In this document: positions 47,546 through 57,119 of the stretch, in pieces
Layout of the letters: the number at the start of each line of letters is the position of its first letter
Position numbering within the stretch: position 1 is the first letter of the stretch
Source of the DNA: Barthelona sp. PCE
Lineage: Eukaryota > Metamonada: BaSk clade
Length of the DNA stretch: 64,000 nucleotides
NCBI GenBank assembly: GCA_040285745.1
Contig: JAUFOR010000005.1
Location: 62,001-126,000, forward strand
Direction of reading: 5' to 3'
The notes under the pieces: generated by a model
Told to the model about the DNA's origin: nothing
Database searches by the model: none
Seen by the model: only the letters and a program-made list of their open reading frames with translations
Made by a program: the position numbers and the translations under genes

Positions 47546-48062
47546 CAAGCCAACTGAGCTTGAAAAGACCATTCCATTCAAGGATTGGCTTTCTCACAAG
47601 GCACTTCCACCATTAGTTCGTAAAAACCTAACTACTGGGGTGAGTGAGATACAGAAACCGTTAACTAACTTATTAAATACATTGGGATCAAACGCTGTTG
47701 CTTCAACTGCTCTCAGCTCCACTTATCAATTCTATACTGGATTTCGTTCAGCGCCCAACGGCATGCGACTCCGCCACGGCATACATCTCGTTAAGAACAA
47801 TACTGCAGCTGGTGCTGTTAAACTTCTTTCTTGGAATGCCTTATATTCAATTTCCCAATCTGTGTTAAATGAAAAATTACCAGCATCATTACATTCCTTG
47901 ACAGGTCCCATATCTGCGGGTGTAACAACTGGCATTTTATCTCTTAAAGAAGGACATTCATCAGCATTTGAAAGCAGTATATTGACTGCCACCATTGTAG
48001 GTTGTATAAATCTTGTGAATAATGGTATATTCAAGGGTATCCAGATGTACAAACATCAATAA
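47526..48062 (+). CDS. TIM17: Tim17/22/23-family protein
   Basis: 178 residues. The C-terminal two thirds follow the Tim17 family pattern: Gly-Phe-Arg, a Gly-x-x-x-Arg-x-x-x-x-Leu segment, Ala-Gly-Ala-x-x-Leu-Leu-Ser-Trp (about 98-106), a Ser-x-x-Val, then Thr-Gly-Pro-Ile-Ser-Ala-Gly-Val-Thr-Thr-Gly-Ile-Leu-Ser-Leu-x-x-Gly (about 128-145) and a last small-residue helix. These are the glycine-zipper helices of inner-membrane protein-import subunits, so the cell has a mitochondrion or a derived organelle that imports proteins. The N-terminal 60 residues are an extra soluble segment. It converges on the calcineurin gene with a 6-bp gap. Confidence 0.68.
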   Translation: MKKKNTNKPTELEKTIPFKDWLSHKALPPLVRKNLTTGVSEIQKPLTNLLNTLGSNAVASTALSSTYQFYTGFRSAPNGMRLRHGIHLVKNNTAAGAVKLLSWNALYSISQSVLNEKLPASLHSLTGPISAGVTTGILSLKEGHSSAFESSILTATIVGCINLVNNGIFKGIQMYKHQ

Positions 48063-48068
48063 ATGTGT

Positions 48069-49697
48069 TTATTTGCTTGGTTCATCAGGACAAATTTCAT
48101 CATCAGAAGCAACAAGCGTTACATAATCTTCCTCATCTTTTTCTACTGCTTCTTCAAGTCTTTCAAGACGTGCAATCTTTAATTCGGCTTCGTTCTTAGC
48201 TCTCATGGCCTTTGCTTTAACTGAATCTGGATGCAACTCTGCTATACTGTCAATTTTCTTAACATCATTGAAAGTTTGTATCATATCCTTTAATTTATCC
48301 GGACCGTTAATTAAAATGTGTGGTGGTAAATGGTCACTCATAAATGTTTTCAATTGAGTTACTATTTCGCTTTCTTCTCTCAAAAATCTCAAAACCCAAA
48401 GAATGCGGCTTAAACCATCGAATTTGGCCTTTGTATTACGCAACATAGCCTTTTTCATACCCATTAACACCATGGATCGTACTAAAATAGCAAGATTTTC
48501 AGAAACAACCGGTAAACTCCAAGAAAAGACATCTATTCCACCTGGTAGCCAGTAAGGATGACATCTAGCACCAAACTGTTTGACATGAAGCGTTCCTTTT
48601 GAAGTCAACTCAATGAACGCTCCCTTATTCGAATACATATCACAATAATTCGGAGCAGAAAATAGAGAAATACATAAAGGGAACGGACGACCACGTGGCA
48701 TCAATAAATAACCTGGTTCATGCACTTCGTGACCTCTAATCATTGAGATTAAACCACTTCGCCGTAAAAATCCTTTCAAAACTCTTTGTGTATAAAATGA
48801 GGCAACACCACGCTGATCATTAGGAGAAAACCCTGTTCCAGAGACAGCTGGGTGGTCGAAATCTGGGTGGGGATCACTCCATAACAACTCACACATAGGA
48901 CCATCGAGACCCGGCTCACAAAATCGATCTAATGATCTGATAGCATCAACATCAGGTACACTAGGTCCGATACCACCGTGGACAGCGAAGAATTTGTTAG
49001 CAATGACTGCACCTAATGGAAGAGCTTGGAAGAAATCAATGAAAGCATCATAAACTTCGGGAGCATATTTTGTTAAGCACTCATTTCTAAAGGTGAAATA
49101 TTCAGCCATAGACTTACATTCGTGGTTGCCTCGGAGAAGGACAACACGTTGTGGCATTTCAATTATTAATAACATTAATAAAAATAAAATTTCTGTGCTA
49201 AAAAAACCTCGGTCAACATAATCGCCTAAAAATACTATATTATAATCAGGATTAGCTAACACTGTCTCAAGAATGGTTAAAAGATCATAGTACTGACCAT
49301 GAACGTCAGCTACACAGTATACAGGGAGCGCTACATCAACTACATTAGGTTGTGCTTTAAGAATAATAGTTGCATTCTGAATAAGATCAAGCGCACTGCT
49401 GTCTGACAGCCTATGCTCTTCCTTGAGGAGTTTTAAAAGCTCCTGCCAATCCACTTCATTGGCATCTATACGCTCATTTGGATAAGCTTTCACATCTGGC
49501 ATCTGCCTTTCTTTTGTGTCGAAATCAATCTCGTGAAGAGCAATGGTCGACATAATTTTCTGTTTTTTGGGATTAAATGGCTTAAATGAAGAGTTTAAAC
49601 TTGAAAGAGAATCTGATAGAGATTGAGATAGAGATGGTGATGATGTTTTCCGTTTACGAGTCTGGTGCGGCGATGAGCTGTTGTTCACAGGCTGCAT
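48069..49697 (-). CDS. CNA1: Calcineurin A (protein phosphatase 2B catalytic subunit)
   Basis: 542 residues from the ATG at 49697; the frame is open 15 codons further but only to a TTG. The PPP catalytic domain spans about 100-400: Ala-Asp-Val-His-Gly (130-134; usually Gly-Asp), Gly-Asp-Tyr-Val-Asp-Arg-Gly, Arg-Gly-Asn-His-Glu, His-Gly-Gly, Arg-Gly-His-Glu, and Ser-Ala-Pro-Asn-Tyr-Cys. Calcineurin-specific parts follow: His-Pro-Tyr-Trp-Leu-Pro, Asp-Val-Phe-Ser-Trp-Ser-Leu-Pro, a hydrophobic helix for the regulatory B subunit, and Leu-Arg-Glu-Glu-Ser-Glu. It dephosphorylates Ser/Thr in response to calcium and calmodulin. The N-terminus is Ser-rich; the C-terminus ends in an acidic coiled coil instead of an obvious autoinhibitory helix. 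Confidence 0.94.
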   Translation of the reverse strand: MQPVNNSSSPHQTRKRKTSSPSLSQSLSDSLSSLNSSFKPFNPKKQKIMSTIALHEIDFDTKERQMPDVKAYPNERIDANEVDWQELLKLLKEEHRLSDSSALDLIQNATIILKAQPNVVDVALPVYCVADVHGQYYDLLTILETVLANPDYNIVFLGDYVDRGFFSTEILFLLMLLIIEMPQRVVLLRGNHECKSMAEYFTFRNECLTKYAPEVYDAFIDFFQALPLGAVIANKFFAVHGGIGPSVPDVDAIRSLDRFCEPGLDGPMCELLWSDPHPDFDHPAVSGTGFSPNDQRGVASFYTQRVLKGFLRRSGLISMIRGHEVHEPGYLLMPRGRPFPLCISLFSAPNYCDMYSNKGAFIELTSKGTLHVKQFGARCHPYWLPGGIDVFSWSLPVVSENLAILVRSMVLMGMKKAMLRNTKAKFDGLSRILWVLRFLREESEIVTQLKTFMSDHLPPHILINGPDKLKDMIQTFNDVKKIDSIAELHPDSVKAKAMRAKNEAELKIARLERLEEAVEKDEEDYVTLVASDDEICPDEPSK

Positions 49698-50108
49698 AAA
49701 AGGGTATAAAAAGTTTAAACACTTTGCGGGTAAGTGCAGCAATGATTTATCACTTTTCCTCTGGTTAAACGCCGTATATGTGTACGTTTTATTCGGTGTG
49801 ATTAAGTAAATAACGATAATAGCTGTGCAAAACCAAGCCCATTTTGTTCCGAGATCCTTTTATCTTTAATAACTCCTTTACTCATTAATAGTGCTTATAT
49901 ATCATGTATGCTGCCTCATTTTAGATATGAAAATCCATAAAATTAGATCAACAACATTTTTCCATGGCATAGCAACACTCTCAAACAGACATATATTCTA
50001 CAGATTCACATACCTCATTTTTACCATAAAGGTCCATTGCAATTGTCACAACACCATCATATACTTGTTCTAAACTTTTCTCCCTTTCACTGCTTTGCAT
50101 CTTGAATA
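49698..50108. promoter_or_regulatory. 411-bp divergent promoter region
   Basis: Between the calcineurin and propeller-family start codons. A pyrimidine-rich run (about 50070-50095) precedes the plus-strand ATG. Nothing else is recognised. Confidence 0.35.
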
Positions 50109-52364
50109 ATGCCTCGAATCATTGAAGTAGATGAGAAAGATGAGGAATTCAACGACAGTGAACACATTTACATAGACAAAGAAGCAAACAGCCTGCTTTT
50201 TTACAAGCGTGATGACAGTTTTTCGGGATTGGGGCTCAGTTACTTGGGCTACGATGAAGCTGAGAAGGCAAAGTTAGTGATAAGACAACATATTCCAACA
50301 GAAGAGGATTCAAACAACATGAATTTCATTCCATTACCCGTTGATTTTTCAAATAACACAAAAAGAAGATACTGTGATCCTGTATCAGTAAGATACCACT
50401 GTGAATTAGAAGAATTGATTCTGGAATTCAACATAATTGAGTTAAAGAAAGAAGATAATGGTTTATACTCTGAAGAAACAAAAATGCACAGCTATAGTTT
50501 TGAGGATTGTGAACTCAACTGGGACAGGTACGATGAACAAGATGATGAGGAAACTGATTTAGCAACTAATGAACACATTAAACTGGTTTATCTTGATGAT
50601 CGACATAGTTTATTATGGATTGGAGAAGAGAACATTTTATTATTATTACAGTTTAATGATAACGCTTATGTGTACAGTGATGAGGATGAGGATGAGTATT
50701 GTGAACCTAATCGATATGTAACATTAGAGAATTACAAATATATTGGACAAATTAAAGGTGATGTATTGTTGAGCCACAATAATGAACTGAAATTACTGAA
50801 GAAAAGGTTTAACAATATCATAAACGGGTCAGAAAACCCATGCTCAGCTACCTTATGTCCTATTGGCGAGGGTAATTCAACATTGTGCATTCCCATTCTC
50901 AACATAAACAGATCGTTCCTGAGCATAATTTTTGATAGTGAAGGTAACTTATTATTTGAGAGGTTCTTTGAACTAGATAGTCGTGTTAATATTGACTTGA
51001 AAGGTATATATGAAAACATTGAATTAACTAATAATATGAGTGTTATACTTAAATCATATACTAATAGTTATATGCAGCTCATAGTTTGCAACAGTACTCA
51101 CAACACTTTTGTATATCTTCATTGTGATATTGTTAATCAAATCTTCAAAACTTATGAATTATGTGATGCCAAATTTATGAGAATTATTGATACAATGACT
51201 GTTGATACTCTCATAAAACCTTACTTTGTGAATCCTCGTATCAAATTATTGGGTTGTTATGGTAATGATGATCATTTTATAGCAGAGTTTATTAAACATG
51301 ATTATTTTGTAGCTTCTATAGATAATTTATGCAATTTATGTAAGTTTGCCAGCCATAATCAATTTGATCGTAGTATGAATCCTTTATATTTAGCTTGGGA
51401 AAATATTTTTGGATCATTTCAACTAATTGCTGATTTTCGTAAAAAATTGTTTTATTCTTACCCAATTGGTTTCACTTGCACTACATGGAATGTACAAAGA
51501 GATACAAATGCTGTTAATAATTGTTTTTATATTCTAAAGGATGAAGAATTCGAAGAAAAACTGATAAAGGTTGATATTAAAAGAAATAGTCTTTTGTTTC
51601 ATCCTGAAGAAACAACAACTGAAGAAGGTTATATTTTAGCTGGTATGGAACCAAATGGACGTATATTTTATTCAGATGATGATAATTCACTTTATGTTTG
51701 TTATAATACTAAAAAATTAATTTTACATGAGAATCTGAATGAATTTTTATATTTCTCTTGCAGTCAAAATGTTTGCATTTTTTATGATGGTGATTTAGTC
51801 ATATATTGTAGGTTTGACGAAAATTTAAATAGAGTAATTGAAAAACGTACAATTATTGCTGAAGAATGGTATAGAGGAAAAGTAACTTCCTTGTCCCTTA
51901 ATATATATGATTCAAGTAAGTTTTTAGTTACTGTAGAGTATGATGATGAGAGTACGCTCATATACGCATGTTATTTATTACCTGATAGACAGTGGAATTT
52001 TTTCACCTTGAATCTGGAGGATTCGGATGATTTTGATATGAACTTTGATAATACCGATTTTTGGTTGTCTGATAAGACATTTTATGTTTGGGGATGCCTC
52101 TATTCAATTAATTGGGAAAGAAAAACAATGGGTGGTTGTGTAGATTTGAGAACTAATTTTGAAGTTCTTAAAAAATTTGAAGATTCTTGTATTATAATGG
52201 ATTTAAACGTGTTCACGGTCACTGAAGTCGTTAATAACACGTGGATGTTCTGGAAATTTACAGTATATGATGATGATGATTTAATTTATGAAGTTGAAAA
52301 GAAAAGAGTTTCAATTTTTGATCTTTTTAGTCAAATGAAGATGGTTGAGGTCACACCCCATTAA
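50109..52364 (+). CDS. Beta-propeller-like family protein (copy E, 751 aa)
   Basis: 751 residues from an ATG, beginning Met-Pro-Arg like copies B and C. Alternating strands and acidic turns run along the whole length, with acidic runs (Asp/Glu) near 145-155 and 195-203, and no signal peptide or membrane helix. Similarity to the 13-25 kb members is in general pattern, the N-terminal tripeptide and length rather than in long identical blocks, so this is the most divergent member here. Function is unknown. It sits outside the main cluster, between calcineurin and the VPS9 gene. Confidence 0.8.
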   Translation: MPRIIEVDEKDEEFNDSEHIYIDKEANSLLFYKRDDSFSGLGLSYLGYDEAEKAKLVIRQHIPTEEDSNNMNFIPLPVDFSNNTKRRYCDPVSVRYHCELEELILEFNIIELKKEDNGLYSEETKMHSYSFEDCELNWDRYDEQDDEETDLATNEHIKLVYLDDRHSLLWIGEENILLLLQFNDNAYVYSDEDEDEYCEPNRYVTLENYKYIGQIKGDVLLSHNNELKLLKKRFNNIINGSENPCSATLCPIGEGNSTLCIPILNINRSFLSIIFDSEGNLLFERFFELDSRVNIDLKGIYENIELTNNMSVILKSYTNSYMQLIVCNSTHNTFVYLHCDIVNQIFKTYELCDAKFMRIIDTMTVDTLIKPYFVNPRIKLLGCYGNDDHFIAEFIKHDYFVASIDNLCNLCKFASHNQFDRSMNPLYLAWENIFGSFQLIADFRKKLFYSYPIGFTCTTWNVQRDTNAVNNCFYILKDEEFEEKLIKVDIKRNSLLFHPEETTTEEGYILAGMEPNGRIFYSDDDNSLYVCYNTKKLILHENLNEFLYFSCSQNVCIFYDGDLVIYCRFDENLNRVIEKRTIIAEEWYRGKVTSLSLNIYDSSKFLVTVEYDDESTLIYACYLLPDRQWNFFTLNLEDSDDFDMNFDNTDFWLSDKTFYVWGCLYSINWERKTMGGCVDLRTNFEVLKKFEDSCIIMDLNVFTVTEVVNNTWMFWKFTVYDDDDLIYEVEKKRVSIFDLFSQMKMVEVTPH

Positions 52365-52510
52365 TATTTGTCAAACCATATTATTAAAAGAAGTAAAAAA
52401 GATGCAATTGCATTTTTCACCCAATCAACAGGCAATTTGTGCTCACGAGCCAATAGCCTTGATTTTGCCACCATAGTTACCAAAACTAGTTCAAAAGCAC
52501 CAATATAAAA

Positions 52511-54160
52511 GTGGATTCATCAGAAACTGTGGATATTCACCCAATTCTTAGCTTTCTCTTGTTTGAGGAGAAAGCTCGATATCTCAGAGAATTTTTAGTG
52601 GAGGAAAACTGTACTCTACTCCTTCCTGAACATCCAGTTGATGTTATCAATAACAACTACATCGAGGCTCACATTATACTTCATCAATTCAACTCTAATG
52701 TGCGTTGTTGCTCGCTACGTGGTTCTTTGTGCATCATAGACCATGAAAAACACACGATTAAGCAATTAACACCATGCCAAACAGATGTTATGGAGGCTCA
52801 AAATTTGCGTAGCATATTTAACGATAACAGTCATGTATTCCGTGAGGCACCGCACCCAATCGTTGAGGTACCATACGTAGAGACAGTATTTGATATTATG
52901 GTTGATATGAAACGCGCAAGAGCACTTATAATTGAAGATCATTTATTGATTGAAGGATTTTCTCCCGATTATTCGAGCGCAGAGGCATATAAGAGTCTGC
53001 GTTTATTGCCGCCTAGTGTTTTACGTGGTGTTCTAAAACGAAACAGATTAAACAGCGCGAAAATTGCTGCTAGACGTAGTGAAGAAGCACATATGACACG
53101 ATTACGGTCATCAAGTACAATTAACAAGGCTCTGTATACAAAAGAGGACCGAAAATATGTGTTTTCTCCGTTTAGCTACATTGAATTTCTTCGAAAATTA
53201 ATTCACAACCATAGAGAACTTTTTTTATCAATTCTACAAAGGATTATATGTATTCAAGAGGAATGCCACAATGCATTGCAGGATGCATCACAGATCACAG
53301 AAGAAGATATGGATAGCATAGCAAATCTATTTAATAAGAAAATTGATGAATCATTTAACGAATTACAAAACTGTGGTTTTCCACCTTCTTCCGACTATGA
53401 ATGTCTAATATTCCACCGTACCTGCTTATTTAAGTTGATGTCACACCGTGTTGATGGATTTTTTTCGGTTTTTAAATCTTTTAATCGTGATAAAGATTTG
53501 GTTAAACGATTAAAAATGGATTCTTTACAATTTTTAACTCTTTTTCATTTAGATGTAATATTATTTGTTGATATCGAAGAAGAACCATTGTGGAAAGCCA
53601 GCATGTTAGAATTAATACGTGTTTCTGAATTTTGTAGTGTCCTTGACATTGCTTTTTGTTTCTCTAACGCATGCAAAGCTATCTTAAATGTGTTGACTGA
53701 TAATGATATAGTCGCTGGTGCAGATATATTTTTACCATTACTAGTTTGTTTCTTAGTTAAAGCAAATCCCAAAAATCTTGTAAGTTCTTTAGATTTTGTT
53801 CAAAGAGTCGGTCTGATGGGCCATGAAGAAACATCATATTATTTAAGTTCTATTGATGTTGCTCTAAAATTCATTGATGAACTTAATGCTGAAGATTTTT
53901 ATCATAAAAAGCGAAGAGTAGTGGATCCTCTTGGCGAATCACCTGTAAGAAGTACTAGACGCATGATCAACGCACATGGTAAAACAGTGGAAAGTACGAT
54001 GCTTACTTTGAATACCAGTGAAGAATATAAGCAGAATAAGCTTTTAGTTTTTAATGCTCTATCTCAATTTACTGGTACCACTGAAGATAAGGTGACATAT
54101 CTTGTTGAATTATTAGGTATGACAGCCAGTAATGATAAGTTGAGAAAAGCAATCAAATAA
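52511..54160 (+). CDS. VPS9-domain protein (Rab5-type GEF), start unresolved
   Basis: The open frame has no ATG before residue 93; an in-frame TAG lies at 52487, so translation would need GTG, an ATG far inside, or a spliced first exon. A candidate exon begins at the ATG at 52402; removing 52439-52511 (GT...AG) would join the frames, but the donor is not consensus. The C-terminal half carries a VPS9 domain (about 340-460): Asp-Ile-Phe-Leu-Pro-Leu-Leu-Val-Cys-Phe-Leu-Val-Lys-Ala-Asn-Pro (with the Asp and Pro of the family), a Leu-Val-Ser-Ser helix, and Glu-Thr-Ser-Tyr-Tyr-Leu-Ser-Ser. VPS9 proteins exchange GDP for GTP on Rab5-like GTPases on endosomes. The N-terminal domain is unknown. Confidence 0.82.
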   Translation: MDSSETVDIHPILSFLLFEEKARYLREFLVEENCTLLLPEHPVDVINNNYIEAHIILHQFNSNVRCCSLRGSLCIIDHEKHTIKQLTPCQTDVMEAQNLRSIFNDNSHVFREAPHPIVEVPYVETVFDIMVDMKRARALIIEDHLLIEGFSPDYSSAEAYKSLRLLPPSVLRGVLKRNRLNSAKIAARRSEEAHMTRLRSSSTINKALYTKEDRKYVFSPFSYIEFLRKLIHNHRELFLSILQRIICIQEECHNALQDASQITEEDMDSIANLFNKKIDESFNELQNCGFPPSSDYECLIFHRTCLFKLMSHRVDGFFSVFKSFNRDKDLVKRLKMDSLQFLTLFHLDVILFVDIEEEPLWKASMLELIRVSEFCSVLDIAFCFSNACKAILNVLTDNDIVAGADIFLPLLVCFLVKANPKNLVSSLDFVQRVGLMGHEETSYYLSSIDVALKFIDELNAEDFYHKKRRVVDPLGESPVRSTRRMINAHGKTVESTMLTLNTSEEYKQNKLLVFNALSQFTGTTEDKVTYLVELLGMTASNDKLRKAIK

Positions 54161-54175
54161 TAATTTTTTTAAATA

Positions 54176-55444
54176 TTATTTACTATAAGATAGAGCTAAT
54201 AAGACAACCAATAAGCACATACAAATAAGCGTAGTGGTTGCTCCTAATGTTGGTGAGCCAAACATACGATTACGTTTTAACCAAAATATGCATGGAGCAA
54301 TAACAGTAATTGAAAAAGAGACTAACCCTGAAACGAACAGGATTAATCGATAATGATCAAAAAGTAATGAAAAGAATAGCAACAAGGCTAATAAAACAAA
54401 CTGCATCAATGGTTGAATTGATTTTTGTAAGACTGGCAAATTACTTAATACACTAATTGAAAATTTGAATACTTTTGCAAATACAATACCAACATATATT
54501 GTGTAACACAACATGATAAAATACAAAGCAGGGTATCCTGCAACAACAACTAATCCTTTAAAAACATTATAAGTAATGATAGAACCACTCCACGAATACA
54601 TTCCAATGGAGATAAGGCTGGCGATAACAAATAACAAAGTATCCTTAAGAAAGACGGGGGCAGGTACGCGTGTACGATGATGTGCAGGTAATGCATCTCT
54701 AAGAGCAATACTAAAATCAAAATCACCAATGAAGGCAAACAATAAAGTGAAATTATATAACATTTTTGATACAGTAACACGAGAAATGTCCGCGAAATTT
54801 AGATTCACCGTTTCAACACGTAAAAAAATTGATACAAATAGACTAATTGCAAATACAAAGAGCAATAGGTAAGAATAAAAGGCAGAAAGACCAAATTTCA
54901 CAGCTGGACGTGCTTTAGCGCGGCCATTTGTTGCAATGCAATAAAGCATAACAAAAACACAAAAGCCAAATACGCAAAAACTGGGTGATGAGAAAAAGCA
55001 TATTAAAGCACTGTTTTTATACGACTCATCCATCATTCCAACGAGTGCCATGATGTTCGGGGGGAGTGTTTCTTTCACAAAGAGAAGTAAAACAAGTAAT
55101 TTAAGAAATATCGACATACAACATGATAAACAAAAGATCCAGTTGTTTGCAACTACAGAAAATCCATCTTGAACCATTGCATCCTCCTGTGCAATGTCAA
55201 CGAATTTATAATCCGCCAATAATTTAATGAAAAAAATCAACCATATGAAAAAACTCGTTAAAAGCACTGAAAACGTGCTAAATATGTGTGGAATAAATGG
55301 GAGAGTAAGTGTGAGCCCATAAATAAGCAGAGAATTTGTTATCAACAATGGTTTATGAGACTTTTTCTGAGCATCACTGTTATTAATTGTGAGATCACCA
55401 CGAACAGTTGCATCCCGCAGCAAAAAATCATCCGTAATAATCAT
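54176..55444 (-). CDS. Polytopic membrane protein, amino-acid/auxin permease-like
   Basis: 422 residues with about eleven membrane helices after a hydrophilic 30-residue N-terminus. The order and spacing suit the AAAP family (SLC36/38 type): a Phe-x-Phe-Ile-Gly-Asp helix with a following Ala-Leu and Pro-Ala-His-His-Arg-Thr-Arg loop (about 245-265), then Tyr-Ser-Trp-Ser-Gly, and a Ser-Phe-x-x-x-Val-Ile-Ala-Pro-Cys helix near the end. No diagnostic motif settles substrate. It could be another LeuT-fold transporter. It converges on the VPS9 gene with a 15-bp gap. Confidence 0.6.
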   Translation of the reverse strand: MIITDDFLLRDATVRGDLTINNSDAQKKSHKPLLITNSLLIYGLTLTLPFIPHIFSTFSVLLTSFFIWLIFFIKLLADYKFVDIAQEDAMVQDGFSVVANNWIFCLSCCMSIFLKLLVLLLFVKETLPPNIMALVGMMDESYKNSALICFFSSPSFCVFGFCVFVMLYCIATNGRAKARPAVKFGLSAFYSYLLLFVFAISLFVSIFLRVETVNLNFADISRVTVSKMLYNFTLLFAFIGDFDFSIALRDALPAHHRTRVPAPVFLKDTLLFVIASLISIGMYSWSGSIITYNVFKGLVVVAGYPALYFIMLCYTIYVGIVFAKVFKFSISVLSNLPVLQKSIQPLMQFVLLALLLFFSLLFDHYRLILFVSGLVSFSITVIAPCIFWLKRNRMFGSPTLGATTTLICMCLLVVLLALSYSK

Positions 55445-55835
55445 TTGAGATAATCATAATTCTTAACAAACAGTAAACGGGAGAAAAAAGGAATAACATC
55501 TTCTTCTTCCTTATTGATAAATGTCTCCACCTTTGATGCTTGCAAATTCATGTCGCTTCATCAAAAAGGATACTTTTTGACGATTTTTGGAAAAACGCCT
55601 GCCTATGCTGCTTTTCGTTCTCTTGTTAACAAATAAACTATTTTCCTCTTTTTAGGATTCAACCATTTCTAGCTGACCTTCAGCATGAAATAAAAACAAA
55701 ATCTTGCATAATGAGTTTGCTTAGAAAAAACATTTGATTAAAACAATAAGAGTTTTCCCTACAAAACATGAACACACTTTGAAGTACAAGTAAACAATTT
55801 ATTGGGGAATGTTAAAAGGGGGATATTTGCCTTAT
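55445..55835. other. 391-bp intergenic stretch
   Basis: AT-rich, between the ATG of the permease-like gene and the 3' end of the IDH gene. Several T- and A-runs; no gene or RNA is recognised. Confidence 0.5.
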
Positions 55836-57119
55836 TTAGAGGAGCTCGTCAAGAGTTTCCTTAATGGCGGCGATGAACTCGAAGGATGAGGCCCAGTCCT
55901 CGCGGTTCATGAGGATGGCGAGATCCTTGGTCATAATCATCTTATCATCAATGGTGGATAGGGTAGCCTGCTCAAGCTTCTCACAGAAAGTGACGAGAGC
56001 TTCGTTACCATCGAGTCTACCACGGTGGGCAAGACCACGGGTCCAAGCAAAGATGGAAGCGGTGGGGTTGGTGGAAACAAGCTTCATGGCTTCCTCGTGA
56101 TCGAGGCCATCCTTGCGGAGAGCGAGGTAGCGGTAGTAGTGCTTCTGGACGGTACCATGGGAAGCCTCAGCCTCGAGGATCTCGTTAACGGGATCGTAAA
56201 GGACGGAGGTCATGAGACCGAGGGAACCACAACCTTGAGCAGCCATATCGGAAAGGACATCACCATCACGGTTACGGAGAGCGGCAAGGAAACCACCCTT
56301 GGTCTTGACGAGAGTAGCGACGAAGTTATCGATCAACTGCTCCTCGTACCACATACCTCTCTTCTCGAATTCAGCCTTGAACTCCTCCTCGAAGATGGTT
56401 CTGTAGGTATCACGGAAGTAACCATCGTATTGCTTCATGATGGTATCCTTGTGAGCGAGCATAACACCCTGCATCATCTCGGGCTCATCATCGTGAACCT
56501 TGATGGCGTAGGAGAAAACGTTTCTGGCCCAAGCGCTGACGGAAGCGCCAGTGTTGAAGATACCCATAGCGACACCTTCACCCTCGAACTCGTTAACGAT
56601 ACGCTCAATGGGCTCAGCCTGAACACCCTCAGCAGGAGTGTAGGTGAGCTTGACGGTACCGGCACCGGGGACGACGAAGTCCTGAGCCTTGTACTGATCA
56701 GCGTAGGAGTGACGAGACATAATGACGGGCTTCTCCCAAGAAGGAATGTACTTAGGAACGTTCTTCAGAAGAATGGGAGCACGGAAGATGGCAGCACCGG
56801 GGACGGTGTTACGGATGGTACCGTTGGGGGACTTCCATTGCTTCTTGAGGCCGAACTCAGCAACACGAGCGGGGGAGGCAGTGATAGTGGCACACTTGAT
56901 ACCAACCTTGGCATCAATGATGGCCTGAGCACAGTCCTTGGTGATCTGATCGTCGGTCTCATCACGGGACATAATGCCGAGATCGAAAACACGGAGATCT
57001 TCCAACTTAAGATAAGGGTGGATAAGCTTATCCTTGATATCCTCCCAGAGGATTCTGGTCATTTCATCACCTAAAATGTCAACAACCGGGGTGGGAACTA
57101 CGATCTTTTCGAAAGTCAT
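55836..57119 (-). CDS. IDH1: NADP-dependent isocitrate dehydrogenase
   Basis: 427 residues, full length for eukaryotic NADP-IDH. Seen in order: Gly-Asp-Glu-Met-Thr-Arg (17-22), Ser-Pro-Asn-Gly-Thr-Ile-Arg-Asn, Phe-Arg-Ala-Pro-Ile, Arg-His-Ser-Tyr-Ala-Asp-Gln-Tyr-Lys, Leu-Ile-Asp-Asn-Phe, Arg-Asp-Gly-Asp-Val-Leu-Ser-Asp (metal ligands), Gly-Ser-Leu-Gly-Leu-Met-Thr-Ser, Glu-Ala-Ser-His-Gly-Thr-Val, and Asn-Pro-x-Ala-Ser-Ile-Phe-Ala-Trp-Thr-Arg-Gly. It oxidises isocitrate to 2-oxoglutarate and makes NADPH. There is no presequence and no C-terminal peroxisome signal, so it is probably cytosolic. The NADP site has Lys-His where animals have Arg-His. The gene is GC-rich with biased codons, pointing to high expression; a 349-codon antisense frame is a by-product. 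Confidence 0.97.
   Translation of the reverse strand: MTFEKIVVPTPVVDILGDEMTRILWEDIKDKLIHPYLKLEDLRVFDLGIMSRDETDDQITKDCAQAIIDAKVGIKCATITASPARVAEFGLKKQWKSPNGTIRNTVPGAAIFRAPILLKNVPKYIPSWEKPVIMSRHSYADQYKAQDFVVPGAGTVKLTYTPAEGVQAEPIERIVNEFEGEGVAMGIFNTGASVSAWARNVFSYAIKVHDDEPEMMQGVMLAHKDTIMKQYDGYFRDTYRTIFEEEFKAEFEKRGMWYEEQLIDNFVATLVKTKGGFLAALRNRDGDVLSDMAAQGCGSLGLMTSVLYDPVNEILEAEASHGTVQKHYYRYLALRKDGLDHEEAMKLVSTNPTASIFAWTRGLAHRGRLDGNEALVTFCEKLEQATLSTIDDKMIMTKDLAILMNREDWASSFEFIAAIKETLDELL

Noticed and set aside
56025-57074. 349-codon open frame antisense to the IDH gene
   Set aside because: Long antisense frames arise from the strong codon bias of the IDH gene; the translation is low-complexity and matches no family.
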